Shown here piece after piece: positions 36,800 through 48,400 of a DNA stretch of 64,000 bases. A program made the position numbers and the translations under genes. The DNA is from Fomes fomentarius (taxonomy: Eukaryota > Basidiomycota > Agaricomycetes > Polyporales > Polyporaceae): NCBI GenBank assembly GCA_022606135.1, contig JABYQN010000009.1:1947001-2011000 (forward strand), written 5' to 3'. Within the stretch, counting starts at the first letter, position 1. Every line of letters begins with the position of its first letter. Below the pieces are notes generated by a model. It did not search any database and had not been told where the DNA came from. It worked only from the letters and a program-made list of their open reading frames with translations.

Positions 36800-37198
36800 A
36801 GACCAAGACGATTAAAAAATGCGGACCGATATTAATCACGATATCTGCAGTCAGTGCTCTGACAAAGTCCGATAACCGGCTTCATGGTCTTCAGGACAGA
36901 GGTAGAGAAAGGAAGAGATCAACACACTTCAGATGCACGATCGAGCCCGAGAAGTGGCCATACACAACGGATAAACCGAGGTCAACATATACAGAACCCT
37001 CTCCTGATCACCCACACAACATCCTCCGCCATACTTTCTTCGCACCCACGGGCACGCGGTCACGCCTTCTCGAATCCCAAGCAAACACATGAATTGTATG
37101 AAAAGCGGGTGTCGTTTCATCCAGTCTCGGTACTACAGTACATCGTAACATATACCTATTAGATACCGACCTTGCAAGTATACCGATAGCGGGTCCTT
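36800..37198. other. spacer between two minus-strand genes
   Basis: These 399 bp contain the promoter of the 3-beta-HSD-type gene and the 3' UTR of the KHDC4-like gene. I see no gene or repeat. Confidence 0.4.
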
Positions 37199-38826
37199 TT
37201 AGGCAGGCGGCGGTGGCGGCGGCGCGGGGTCGCTTGGCGGCGGTGCAGATGCAGGCGGCGCCGGCGGTGTTGCAGCCGCTCCTGGCGTGCCAGTAGCAGC
37301 TTGTGCGTAACCTGCCTGCGCATAGTACTGCGCATACTGCTGTTGCTGTTGTGCCTGCCATTCCTTGAACTGGGGCGAGTTGACGTCGTATCCATACGCA
37401 GCCCTGCATACACGTAATCAGCAGGAGTTGAATAGGGCGTAGCTCAGGATCACTGACCAGTAAGCGGTGTATGCATCCCAATCGCCAACGGCAGGTGCGC
37501 CTGCTTGCTGTGCAGCCGCCGCCGCCGCACCTGCAGCACCTGGGGTAGGGGGAACACTTCCATCTGGAGGCGGAGGGGGTTGTTCACCTGGGGGTGGCGG
37601 TGGCGGGGCACTGCCAGGGGCGGAGGTGCATAACCCTAGATACAAACGCGTGAGCAATCAAACCAACGAAGGATACAGACCGAGATGATGCAGCGGCAAC
37701 TTGCATGCCATATAGGACTGACACGACGGAGAGAATGAGCGGAGCATACATACACTATAAGTATTGTAAGCAGCGTACTGGACTTGTGCTTGGTGGAGCT
37801 CCATTTGTTGCTGCTGCAAGAGCGTTTTCACTTTTGCATGTTCGCCTCGCACAACCTCGAGCAAGTCTTCTGTCAATGCCTTCGCGCGCTGCACTTGCTG
37901 CTCATCTGGCCCGCTATACCCACCGTCAGCAATTCCTGAGCCGCGCGGATAGAACGATTACCTACGTTACATGGATGAACATCGGCTCGTCGTGTTCATG
38001 GCCAGTTTCCTGGTCAACGAATCCCGAACCAAGACCCTTGATCTGCACACGAGTACCTGTCTCCTGCTGAATGTACTTGACGAACATACCCTGGTTCCGG
38101 ACTGAGCATCGGCCACCACACTATTCGTAGACGAGAACTTACCGAAGGCCCGACCACTTTGGCTCGGACATTGAAATTTCTGATAGTATCAAGACCGACC
38201 GGTATTTTCTCTTCAGGCCACTTGCGCTGTAGAACCGATGAGCTCGGAGGCCTAGAACTGAGACGAATTTGCACGAACCCTCTCCCTCACGCGAGAAGTC
38301 TTGTCCTCGACCAACGACCCCATGTCCGTGTTTATCAAGTCGTTGACTTTGTCCACGGCCTTCTTCAACATCTCAGGAGAAGTGGCTGAAATATGAAGGT
38401 ATAGAGGAGGATCCTTCTCCGTAGCTTTCGACCTGTCGGGGTACCATACTCCCTTTGTGCTGACGGATGCACCCGTCTCGTCGTGAATCTGCAATAGACG
38501 CATCAGAATATGCCGTATATACGGTTCAAAGACTCTCATGACCAACACACCTGCTGCTGAGTCGAACCTTTCGTGAGCAAATATCGGTTCCTAACATCGT
38601 TGATGTCGATGTCGTGCGTGAAGTCGCCATCATGCGGATCCTTCGACCCTCCTCCTATCGACGGTCCGCCAGAGCTTGCGAACTGTGCAGCAATTTTTGC
38701 TGCAATGGCCGCAGCAGCAGCGGCGGCTTCAGAAGCAGTCTTGCCCTCTTCTACCTTCGTAGCCTTCGAGGAAGGGCCGTCGCCGTCCTCTGGCGCGGCC
38801 TGGTCCCATTTGCGCTTCGACGACAT
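37199..38826 (-). CDS. KHDC4 (BLOM7)-like KH-domain RNA-binding protein
   Basis: Animal KHDC4 is a nuclear RNA-binding protein linked to pre-mRNA splicing. Seven exons give about 411 residues: 38826-38551, 38488-38279, 38226-38143, 38090-37966, 37913-37756, 37635-37458 and 37403-37199. An alanine-rich helix (SEAAAAAAAIAAKIAAQFA) is followed by DIDINDVRNRYLLTKGSTQ. The first KH-like part has ETGASVSTKGVWYPDRSKA and PLYLHISATSPEML. The second has KIPVGLDTIRNFNVRAKVV, GMFVKYIQQETGTRVQIKG and HDEPMFIHVTGPDEQQV. The tail is Pro/Ala/Gln-rich with YDVNSPQFKEWQAQQQQQ and ends in polyproline. The donor of exon 5 is ambiguous (GTGTAT at 37755 keeps the frame; the better-looking GTATGT two bases later does not). 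The frame is also open upstream to about 39045, but the Met-Ser-Ser-Lys-Arg start fits best. Confidence 0.88.
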
Positions 38827-39043
38827 GAAGACGGTGGTGAAGCAAGGACGCGAGGAGACTGAAGACAGGGATGGGATGGCGTGTGTGAACGGACAACGAC
38901 TCGGATTGACGAGCGCGACAGGCGACGGCTGAGCTGTGTTTGTGCATATTTGCGTTGTGGCGTCAATCGTGTTTTTGAGACGACGCGTGGAGACGCCGGT
39001 ATCTTGTCCCAAACCCCGCCAGTGGACTCCACGTCCATACACC
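38827..39043. promoter_or_regulatory. short divergent promoter, KHDC4-like / DEAD-box helicase
   Basis: Only 217 bp separate the divergent start codons of two RNA-metabolism genes, so the promoters must overlap or be shared. No clear core motif is visible. Confidence 0.5.
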
Positions 39044-41524
39044 ATGGCGGCCTCTCTCTGGTCTGCTTTCCTCGGTCAAGGTCTTCGTTCGTCAGCGCGA
39101 GCATGTCGTTGTTCTCAGGGAACTATGGGCTTGTACGGTGCGTCTCATATTCTGTGCTCGTCACTCTCGGTCATTCGACTTCGCTATGCGCTGGATGCTC
39201 ATGTGTATTCGTACAGCACTCCGCGCAGGTCGCTTGTCTTCAGTGCGACACAATAGCACAGCGACGCTCTTAAAAGATGAATCACCGTCATCATCACCGT
39301 CACCGGAACGTGAGGATCCCATCCCCGCTTCGGAAGAAAAGCTTGAGCCCAACGCTGGCCAGCCTACGTTTGAGTCACTGCGAGATGCTGTCTCCCCTCG
39401 AACGTTGAAAGCTCTCATCGGCGAGCCCTTCCGTCTCAAGTATATGAGCCCCGTTCAAGCCGAGGTTCTGCCCCTCCTCCCTGATCTTGTGAAGCTAACG
39501 GCGCCTGGAGAAGAGCCGAAGGGCCCGCGGGACCTGATGGTCAAGGCGCGCACCGGTACTGGCAAAACTCTGGCATTCCTCATCCCTGCAGTGGAGTCTC
39601 GGTTGAATGCTCTTCGCGCTCATGCGGAGCAGGTCGCCCGGGATACTGAGAACAATTCGAAAACCGTTCTTATGCGCGCGGTCAATAAGTACGCGAAGGA
39701 GAATGTTGGCGCGCTTATCATCAGCCCTACGCGAGAGCTCGCTACACAGATCGCCAACGAGGCTATCAAGTTGACACAGCACCATGATATGTTCGAGGTC
39801 AGGCTGTTTGTTGGTGGGCTCCCCAAGCGCAAGCAGCAGCGCGAATGGAACCTTGGTCGCCGTGATATCATTGTTGCAACTCCCGGACGTTTGTTGGATT
39901 TTGTCGAGACGGAACCTGGCTTCAAGGAGGAATTGCAAACAACCGAGACTGTGAGTGTTCTGGTTACAAGCGTTTCAGCCTTGACAATATCTCATGTGAA
40001 TTATCACAGTTCATTCTCGATGAAGCCGACACGCTACTGGAGATGGGCTTCCGTGAGGATATCCAAGCGATCTCTGAACATCTCAAGAGTGCTCCTGAAC
40101 GGCAAACTTTCATGTTTTCTGCCACGATGTCCAAGCCTATCCAGCAGGTCGCCCGCGCGGTTCTCTCGCCCAACCACAAGTTCGTCAACTGTGTGCCGGA
40201 CGACTCTGCTCCGACTCATTCGCAGATTCCTCAGTACTACACCGCCGTGCCCAACGCTAGCGAGCAGTTACCCCACCTCCTTCGTCTCATAGCTGAGGAT
40301 CAACTTGAGAACCCGGGCACGTCCAAGGTGCTCATCTTCCTCCCCACGACGCGTATGGTCAAGTTGTACAGCACCTTGATGACCCAGCTTGGTCGATCTG
40401 TCCTGCCCGCGGGTGAGCGCACTCGCTTTGCGGAGATGCACTCCAAGAAGGCCATGACGAGTCGCATGAACACTTCGGACTGGTTCAGGAGGGATACATC
40501 CGGGGCGACAGTCATGCTTACGTCGGACGTCTCCGCACGTGGTGTTGACTATCCTGGCGTCACGCGGGTCATTCAGGTCGGTGTACCGGCCAACGGTGAC
40601 GCGTATATTCACCGTGTTGGCCGCACTGGACGTGGACGTAACATGGCCTCCGGACGCGCGGATCTCGTTCTCCTTCCCTATGAGCTCGGTTTCCTCTCGT
40701 GGAACCTTACGGACGTCCCTATCAAGGAGTACACGACGAACCAGGCCAAGGAGAATGTAACACAGCTCGCAGCCAAGTACGAGGATGACCCCAAGGCGTT
40801 TTTCCCCGCCGTCGCAGCGAAACGTCCCACAGACAGGCAGTACTCTTCCAGGCGCCCGCCGGGCTTCCCGCCGGCTGTATCGGCGCGCCTTGAAGACATC
40901 GAGAAACGCATCGAGGAGCAGCGACCGGCCTTGGACACGGAGGAGATCAACGAGACGATGGGTTCGATGCTCTCATTCTACTCGTCCAACCAGGATGCTC
41001 TCCGCGTGCAGAGGAACGTCATCATCGCGGGCGTCCAGGAGTGGGCCGAGGCGCTCGCCGGAGAACCTCTACGCCTGCGCATCCCGCGCGAGTACGCGAA
41101 TGCAAGGGCGGGGTCTAGGCGGCCCGAAAACCGGAGGGGCGGAGGCAACAGGGACGCACCGTCTTGGTCTGGTAGAGGGTCGACGAGGGCGAAGGAACAG
41201 AGAAAGTGGGAGTCGAGGCCTACGGGGTCCCGTTCGGAGGATAATGAGAACGATGGGGAATTCGACTTCGACGCCGACATCAGTGGGAGCGGCAGGCCGA
41301 GACGTGGACGGTCAGAGGACGGTGAAAGGCGGTCGGGTGGATATGGCGACAGGAGATTTGGTGGCGAGCGGCGAGAGCGGAGGTTCGACGACTCGCGCGG
41401 GTATGATGAGGGGCGGAGGTCCGGTGGTGATCGGAGGTTCGGTGGCGACCGGGGTGGCGAACGGAGGTCCAGCGGTGATTGGGGGCGCTTCGGCGAGAGA
41501 AGCAGACGCGAACCAAGCGAGTAG
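39044..41524 (+). CDS. MSS116: mitochondrial-type DEAD-box RNA helicase (MSS116-like)
   Basis: This ATP-dependent RNA helicase is probably for mitochondrial intron splicing and RNA turnover. Three exons, 39044-39137, 39217-39950 and 40010-41524, give 780 residues. The first 50 residues lack acids and are rich in Arg/Ser/Ala (SSARACRCSQGT, ALRAGRLSSVRHNS), fitting a mitochondrial presequence. Helicase motifs in order: Q-motif region LKYMSPVQAEVLPLL; motif I ARTGTGKTLAFL; Ia SPTRELATQIA; Ib VATPGRLLDF; II ILDEADTLLEMGF; III FMFSATM; IV VLIFLPTTRM; V TSDVSARGVDYPGV; VI HRVGRTGRG. The C-terminal extension (about 490-600) matches the Mss116-type DEEEINETMGSML-like region, and the last 110 residues are Arg/Gly/Asp/Ser repeats (GGDRRFGGDRGGERR) suited to RNA binding. 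All catalytic motifs are intact. Confidence 0.95.
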
Positions 41525-41988
41525 GATGGGCTTTATGGCCCCTGCCAGTTGACCGACCACATCACATCGCACGGTAGGTGCGATCGTACCTTATGATCTT
41601 ATTATGCTATTCACGGGCTACTAGTACCTGCTCTCCGCATGTATCGCATACATCTTCGCCACACTAATACTAGACACTGCAGCGCCTGCTCACACATCAT
41701 ACATTAGACTAACAATCGCAAAGTAGTCGACCTGTCGTTACTTACTAGACGTAGCATCCATGGCGCAAGCCTGTGATGATTCATGAAGTACACGGTACTG
41801 CGCCACTGTGCCCTATTCATCACACCGAGGACGTTGAGGCTATCGTCTCTCCATACTGTTGACGTTAGAGAGCCGATTAGATGAAATGCACGTTCGTTCT
41901 AAGCTATTACATCAAGGAAATGTCAAAGGCGCCACTACATTGGGTATTCTAGCACAACATCCGTAGGAGAGTCCTGTCATCAAGACAT
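41525..41988. other. spacer between convergent helicase and RBR genes
   Basis: These 464 bp must hold both 3' UTRs and polyadenylation sites. Several A/T-rich hexamers occur (for example ttattatgc near 41600), but no clear terminator or gene. Confidence 0.4.
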
Positions 41989-44230
41989 CTAGTCGCGGCG
42001 AACGGTGTGTATATGCCAACCATACTTGAGGTTATCAGCGTCTTGATGGCGTTCAAAGTCTACGTCGCGCTTGAAGAACCGTCCACAGCACGCATAGACG
42101 GCGTGCCGCCGCACATTTGTCAAGTGGTAGCGGAGGTCGGCGAGCGAGTTGAGCGACGCATCGCAGTACTGGCAGATCAATGAGTTGATCATGTTGGACG
42201 TGAACCAGTGACGTTTGCACAAGACGTCTATACGTCAAGTCAGAAAGTGCATCGAGCTGGGTGTGGACATTAGCAGAACGCACCGTCATCTTCCATCCAC
42301 GATAGATCGGGGATGTCATCGTCGACTGCTACAGGGTGATATGGAGGTGGCGGCGGAAGGGGGTCAAACCGAACCGGGGCCGGAGCGACGAGTCTGTTCT
42401 GAACCTGGCCTTGAACGCGTGCCTGGTGTTCGCGCTCTCGCTGACGCTCGCGCTCTTCGAGCAAGAGCTCTTCATCCCATAGTTCGCAGGATGGCTTACG
42501 CGAACAACGCCCCTCTCGAGCGTTCCATAGGGCTATGGTGGTGGTGGACATCAACCACGGCTCATACGTTCGAGGAGATCGAGGACAAACCTCCACACTT
42601 GAAACAGAACTGGGTCTTGCACAGACATGTCATATGATTGCAGCCCACCGTTAACTCGACGATGATCTAGCCCATGATGAGCTCACAGTCTTGTCATCCT
42701 AGTGTGCCGGAGAGACCTACCGCGCATTTAGGGCACCTCCGCCAGTTCTTGGCCTGGATCGCGATGAGAAGATGGAAGTGACTCGGGATGATGCATGCTC
42801 ACCTTCATCAGCTGAAGCGCCTTCTGGTCATCGGGAGACCGTTCGTCCAAAGGCAATGCCTGTGCTGACAGTTAGTTATTTCCTTGGAAGACACGAATGC
42901 GACATACTTGGTACTCTTCGCATGTGAGATCTGTATGGCAGGTTTGAGCATCTTGCGAGGATCAAGGTGGGCGAACGACGTACCTTCATGCCACAAGACT
43001 CGGCAAGGGACGCATATAACCTCGTCACAAGAAGGGCATATGGCTTGCGGGTCTTCAGAATCCTCGTCCACCTGGACGAGAGCTGAGCATCGTGGGTTGG
43101 GGCAGTAGTACTTCGGAAGGCTATCGAGAAGCTTCTGGTGATGCTATTCAACCAGGCATTTATGAACATTGTATGTTTTATTCTTAAAATTCGACGAGCG
43201 TACCCATAGATTCATTCCCTTCTCGGAGAGAACCCTCTCGGCGATGCCATTTGGTATGCCGTCTGGCCATTCAGCGATGGAGCATTCAGGACACCTGATC
43301 GGGAAGACGACATTGCTCTGACTGCCAACGCCGGTACCGTCCGGGTCAAGCTTGCTGTTGATGTAACCATTGAGGCAGGAGTGGCAGTAGCCATGAGACC
43401 GGGGGCAGGGAAGATATGTGCCGAACTGCAGACGCGACGAGGAGTTCGCAGACCGAGAGGCCGCTACGGGAGAATGAGTCGCTTGGAAAGTTTCCATGCA
43501 TATACCGCATGTCGGGGTGGGCGCCCCATCTTCCTTTTTGAGGGTCGGCCCTGGCTCATAAGAGGGGATGGCTTGACCCTTTTTCTTGGGCTTTCCCTTT
43601 CCTTTCGCATTCATATCGGAGGCCTACATAACCCTGACTTAGCATTGCTGTCTTGCAACAAGTGACGAGAGGAGGACTTACCAAGATACTCTCGATGGCG
43701 TCTTGACCAAGGACGCTGAGTTTACGTGTCAGCTATTGGCAGGTTCATTCTTAGTTCATATATGCATGATACCTCTCGGCGTCGCGCATATCCAAATCGT
43801 CATCGTCGTCGTCACCATTGTCGATGGCCTCCTGGAGTTGCCGAGCAAACTCAGCATCCAATGCATACTTCTTTTCCGCAGCAGCTAGCTTCTGGGCATA
43901 CTGCCGACTTGCGGCCATGTTGCTGTCGTCGGCGTGCTGTAGCGCCTGAGCTACCGCAGCATTCTTGTTAGCGCTGATTTCTGCTGCGAGCACATCGAGC
44001 ACAACGTCCTCGTCAGTGCGACCAACTGTTCCGCTAGTCTTTCGTTGAGCCACTGCTACTTTCTTAGGGAATCGTCCGGCCGCGAGAGCAGAGTTCACAA
44101 GAGCCTCATTGAGCTGGAACTCTTCGGCAGCGCGGCCGTCCTCGAGGGCACGCATATCGTCCTCCAGTAGCTTGGCTATTAGGAGTTCATTGAGTAGGTC
44201 AACATTTGGTTGGCTTGCGACGTCGATCAT
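41989..44230 (-). CDS. RBR (RING-IBR-RING) E3 ubiquitin ligase
   Basis: This ubiquitin ligase uses a RING/HECT-hybrid mechanism with a thioester cysteine in RING2. It is multi-exon; the first exon is 44230-43773 and a small second exon encodes VLGQDAIESIL. The N-terminal 150 residues are acidic and helical (LLNELLIAKLLEDDMRALE, EFARQLQEAIDN, a run of Asp). A Lys-rich linker (AKGKGKPKKKG) leads to RING1 CGICMETF ... CHSCLNGYI ... CPEC. The IBR has YYCPNPRCSALV ... CPSCDEVICVPCR. RING2 has WRRCPKCAIIVELTVGCNH, where the Cys before Asn-His is the predicted catalytic residue, then CLCKTQFCFKCGG. After an Arg/Glu-rich helix and a Pro-rich segment, the last exon (to 41989) adds a cysteine/histidine-rich module (CKRHW ... 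CQYCDASLNSLADLRYHL ... CCGRFF) resembling a C2H2 finger. ATG 44230 was taken because the frame upstream lacks another ATG. Confidence 0.92.
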
Positions 44231-45440
44231 GTTGAATGAGCTGTCAGACTGAGTCAGCGCATTTCTCAAAGTCAGTAAGAACTATGATTAGCGACCTGGG
44301 AGTAGAATACTGACTCAGGCCAGGGACAGCCAGGGCTCGGACTGAACTAGAGTGGTGGTCTAAGTGAAGGCTCAGGCGGGCACGCCTTCAATTATGTACA
44401 GCAACGATTGATCGGCGACGCCATCTTATCTAATCTATTTGTATGTTAGCACGTCGTCCGGCAAGAACCAATATTGGGCGGCCGTATGTACTACTTGCGA
44501 CTGCGACGAAAGAGCACGTACTATGGATATACAAGGGTGGACTTGCAATGGTTGCAGGTGAAGGCTTTTCAAACCACAGGCTCCACAACTACAGCCGGTA
44601 AGCGGCGAGCCGCGGTCCTGACATGGATACGGATGGATAGTGCTGAGGCGGAATAATCGGATAACAAAACATGCATGTGCCATTGTACAGCAGCGGGAGA
44701 GAAGGCGTTCGCGATGACTGATGGGGAGCCACGTACAGCAGGAGGTCGAGGTCCATCCAATTCAGGAAAACTGGGAAATCCTGGGACTTCGTGCGCGCCA
44801 TCATTAGGTGTGCCAAAAACCGTAACCATTCTGGCGGCCAGGCTTGAAGATGACACCGGGGTGGTCGAACATTTCCGCCCACAATTTTGGGGTCTCTAGG
44901 AGGACCTCGCGCTAAGTAGAGTTTGCAAACGTGGGCGACCTTGATATGACCGGGAGCGAAAATTAGAATAGTATGAGTGAGTCAATATCGCGGAGCAGCT
45001 AGGCCTATGAAGTAGTAGAGTAAAGTGAAACTTCTCCTACTCGTTTATGCTCTGAGCTGGACCTCTGAGGTGATTCTTGATCGTGGGTGGCGGGCAGAGG
45101 CAACTTCAGAGCACAGGCGCCTATCGCGTATGCTCAAATCTTATCTTATCTACGGTCTGTAGTGGCGATCGGATCGCTTGCTCTTCTGAAGGTTTCGGAT
45201 ACAACTTGACTCAGACCAAGTCGATTGGGCTTCCTTTCGCTGACTTGCAGCTAGGATCAGTCCATCTACTACAGCTTAAAGGCTCACGTTGGTGGTCAAT
45301 ACAGCCACTAGTGTCCGGTGAGTAACCAATAGATTGGCACGCCGCGCTGACTCGAGTCATCTGAATACTGAATCGCTCTACATGGCACTGCACACAACTT
45401 CAGCGCGACTTATCATCGTACATAAACTCTGCACACAAAA
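44231..45440. other. intergenic region between RBR ligase and LYS2
   Basis: The two genes diverge, so these 1.2 kb contain both promoters. Short open frames occur (for example plus strand 44675-44899), none recognisable. I could not find a clear Lys14-type or Gcn4-type (TGACTC) cluster; single tgactc-like hexamers are present near 44314 (tgactcagg) and 45211 (tgactcaga) and could be Gcn4/CPC1 sites, as expected for an amino-acid gene. Confidence 0.35.
45211..45216 (+). promoter_or_regulatory. candidate Gcn4/CPC1 site upstream of LYS2
   Basis: TGACTC followed by A matches the core of the general amino-acid control element (TGACTCA), about 230 bp upstream of the LYS2 start. A second TGACTCA lies at about 44312. 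LYS2 is under general control in ascomycete yeasts; here the role is inferred only from sequence match. Confidence 0.35.
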
Positions 45441-48400
45441 ATGGCAGCTGATCGTCTTGCCCGGGTTGTCGCTCGACTACAAAATTTACCGGAGATCTCT
45501 CTGCCGACCGATTACCCCCGACCGACAGGAGGAAACAGGCTAGTAGAGGCCGCCGCAACCGCCGAACTTTCAGAACAGACATGCACTGGTCTCATGAAAC
45601 TCGCTCTGTACAACGAGGTAGACGATGATCCTGATGATGACTCCACCGATGCGGGTACACCCACTCCCTCCGCCTTCCACCTGCTACTTGCCGCATTCTC
45701 TGTCCTTCTCCACAGGTATACTGGTGACACGGACCTGCTCATAGGCTCATCCTCTGCTTCCGCTCGCGATCCGTTGGTATTGCGACTTGCAATCGGCCCT
45801 GAGGATCCTTTCTGGGCCGTGGTGCGCAAGGTGCAGCAGGTCGAACGCGAAGCTGAGGCGGACAGCGTCCCCTACGAGTCAATCGTGCGGGCTTTAGGCA
45901 AGGACAAGACGGACACAGTGGAGGGCTCCCGTCCACTCTTCCGCGTCCGGTTCTTCGACGAGACCGACTCTCCACAGGAGCACTTCCTCCGAACGACAAG
46001 CTTGACCTCCGACTTGACCATCTTTGTCACGCGTCAACAAGAGTCTAGTCGTTCTTCCATTGCTCCACACATCTCTCTCCGCATACTCTACAACTCGCTG
46101 CTATTCACTTCCGCACGGATAACTACCATCGTGGACCAGCTCTCCATCTTCGTCCGTCGAGTTGCTGCTAATCCCCTCGCTCCTGTGGGGTCCGTTCCCT
46201 TGCTGACACCCGCTCAACGAGCCAAACTCCCCAATCCCACCGCGGACCTGAACTGGTGCGACTTCAAGGGCGCCATTCCTCATATTTTCTCGCACAATGC
46301 AAGACAGTGGCCAGACTGCCCATGCGTCATTCAATGCATTCCCGCACCCAGCTTAGACGAGCTGCAAGAGAAGCGCACCTTCACCTACAGCCACATCCTG
46401 CACGCTTCAAACATCTTGGCCCATCATCTCCTCGCAGGTGGTCTACGGCGCGAGGAGATAGTAATGGTCTACGCATATCGAAGTGTTGAGCTGGTTGTTG
46501 CAGTCATGGCCGTGCTAAAGGCCGGAGCCACGTTCTCCGTCATTGATCCAGCTTACCCTCCTTTGAGACAAACCATCTATCTGAAGGTAGCCCAACCACG
46601 CGCTCTTGTTGTACTCAAGGGCGCTGGCAAAATCTCCCCTCCGGTGCGGAAGTTCATAACCTCGGAGCTGCAAATTCGCGTCGAGGTTCCAGCCTTGGAG
46701 CTTCTGGCTAATGGTCAGGTCGTAGGAGGGAGCCATGACGAAGGGTCTGAAGACGTGCTTACTCCTCAGCTGCAATTGGCCAACACGGACCCGAACGTTC
46801 CACTGGGTCCGGATAGCGTTGCGACACTCTCATTCACCAGTGGAAGCACTGGTATTCCTAAGGGAGTCAAAGGCAGGCACTACAGCTTGACGCACTTCTT
46901 CCCTTGGATGGGCGAGCGCTTTGGCATCGGCGAACACTCGAAGTTCACGATGTTGAGCGGTATCGCTCATGATCCCATTCAACGCGATAGTGAGTGGACA
47001 CCGTGTGCACGATATCTGTAAGTGATGACGCTGGTTCCTAGTGTTCACACCTCTCTTCTTCGGCGCGAGCCTGTACGTCCCAACCGCAGACGACATCGGT
47101 ACACCCGGACGCCTCGCAGAGTGGATGGCAGACAACGAAGTGACGGTCACTCATCTCACCCCCGCCATGGGTCAGCTCCTCTCCGCTCAAGCCACTCACC
47201 AGATCCCCTCTCTCCGAAACGCCTTCTTCGTCGGAGACGTGCTCACGAAGCGCGACTGTCTCCGCCTGCAGTCCCTGGCCGCGAACGTGCGCATCGTGAA
47301 CATGTATGGCACGACGGAGACGCAGCGCGCGGTCTCGTATTTCCTCATCCCCTCCGTCTCCGAGGACGCGACGTTCCTCGCAACCCAGAAGGACATCATG
47401 CCCGCCGGCGAGGGCATGATCGACGTCCAGCTCCTCGTCGTCAACCGCAACGACCGTACCGTCCCCTGCGCTGTCGGCGAAGTGGGCGAGATCTACGTCC
47501 GTTCCGGCGGCCTCGCGGAGGGGTACTCGGACCCCCAAGCGACTGCGGAGAAGTTCGTCACGAATTGGTTCTGCGCCGATGCCCCGCCCCGGCCGGATGC
47601 CATCTCGGACCCGCCAGACGGCTCGCCTCCAGGACCAGAGGCGCAATTCTGGAAAGGCGTGCGCGACAGGATGTATCGGTCTGGCGACCTCGGACGCTAC
47701 CTTCCGGACGGCATCGTTGAGTGTACGGGACGTGCGGATGATCAGGTGAAGATCCGTGGGTTCCGCATCGAATTGGGCGAGATCGATACGCATCTCAGCC
47801 AGCACCCGCTTGTGCGCGAGAACGTCACGCTCGTGCGGAGAGACAAGGACGAGGAGAAGATCCTCGTTACTTACTTCGTCCCTGTGGGGGGCGCCGCTCT
47901 GGATGAGTACGTCAGCGACGTCGGGGACGACGAGGACAAGAATCTCGTTAGCGGTATGCGGAAGTACAGGCGACTCATTAAGGAGATCAGGGAGTATCTC
48001 AAGAAGAAGCTCCCGAGCTACAGCGTCCCTACTTGTGAGTGCCGTCGTGTTCTACGCCGTTTGAATCAGAAGTGAACTCGATTCGAATTATTATAGTGTT
48101 TGTGCCGCTCAAGCGCATGCCTCTGAACCCCAACGGCAAAATCGACAAGCCGGCACTTCCCTTCCCAGACACAGCTCAGGCAGCACCCTCCGAACCTGCA
48201 CGTGGCGGTCCCACAGCGAGCCCAACCGAAGAAGCCATCCGCGCGATTTGGGCGCGAATCCTACCCAACGCACCATCCCCACTTCCGCTCGACGAGAGCT
48301 TCTTCGACCTCGGCGGACACTCGATCCTCGCGACGCGGCTCATATTCGAAATCCGCAAGGCATTCCTCGTCGACGCGCCTCTAGGCCTCGTGTTCGACAA

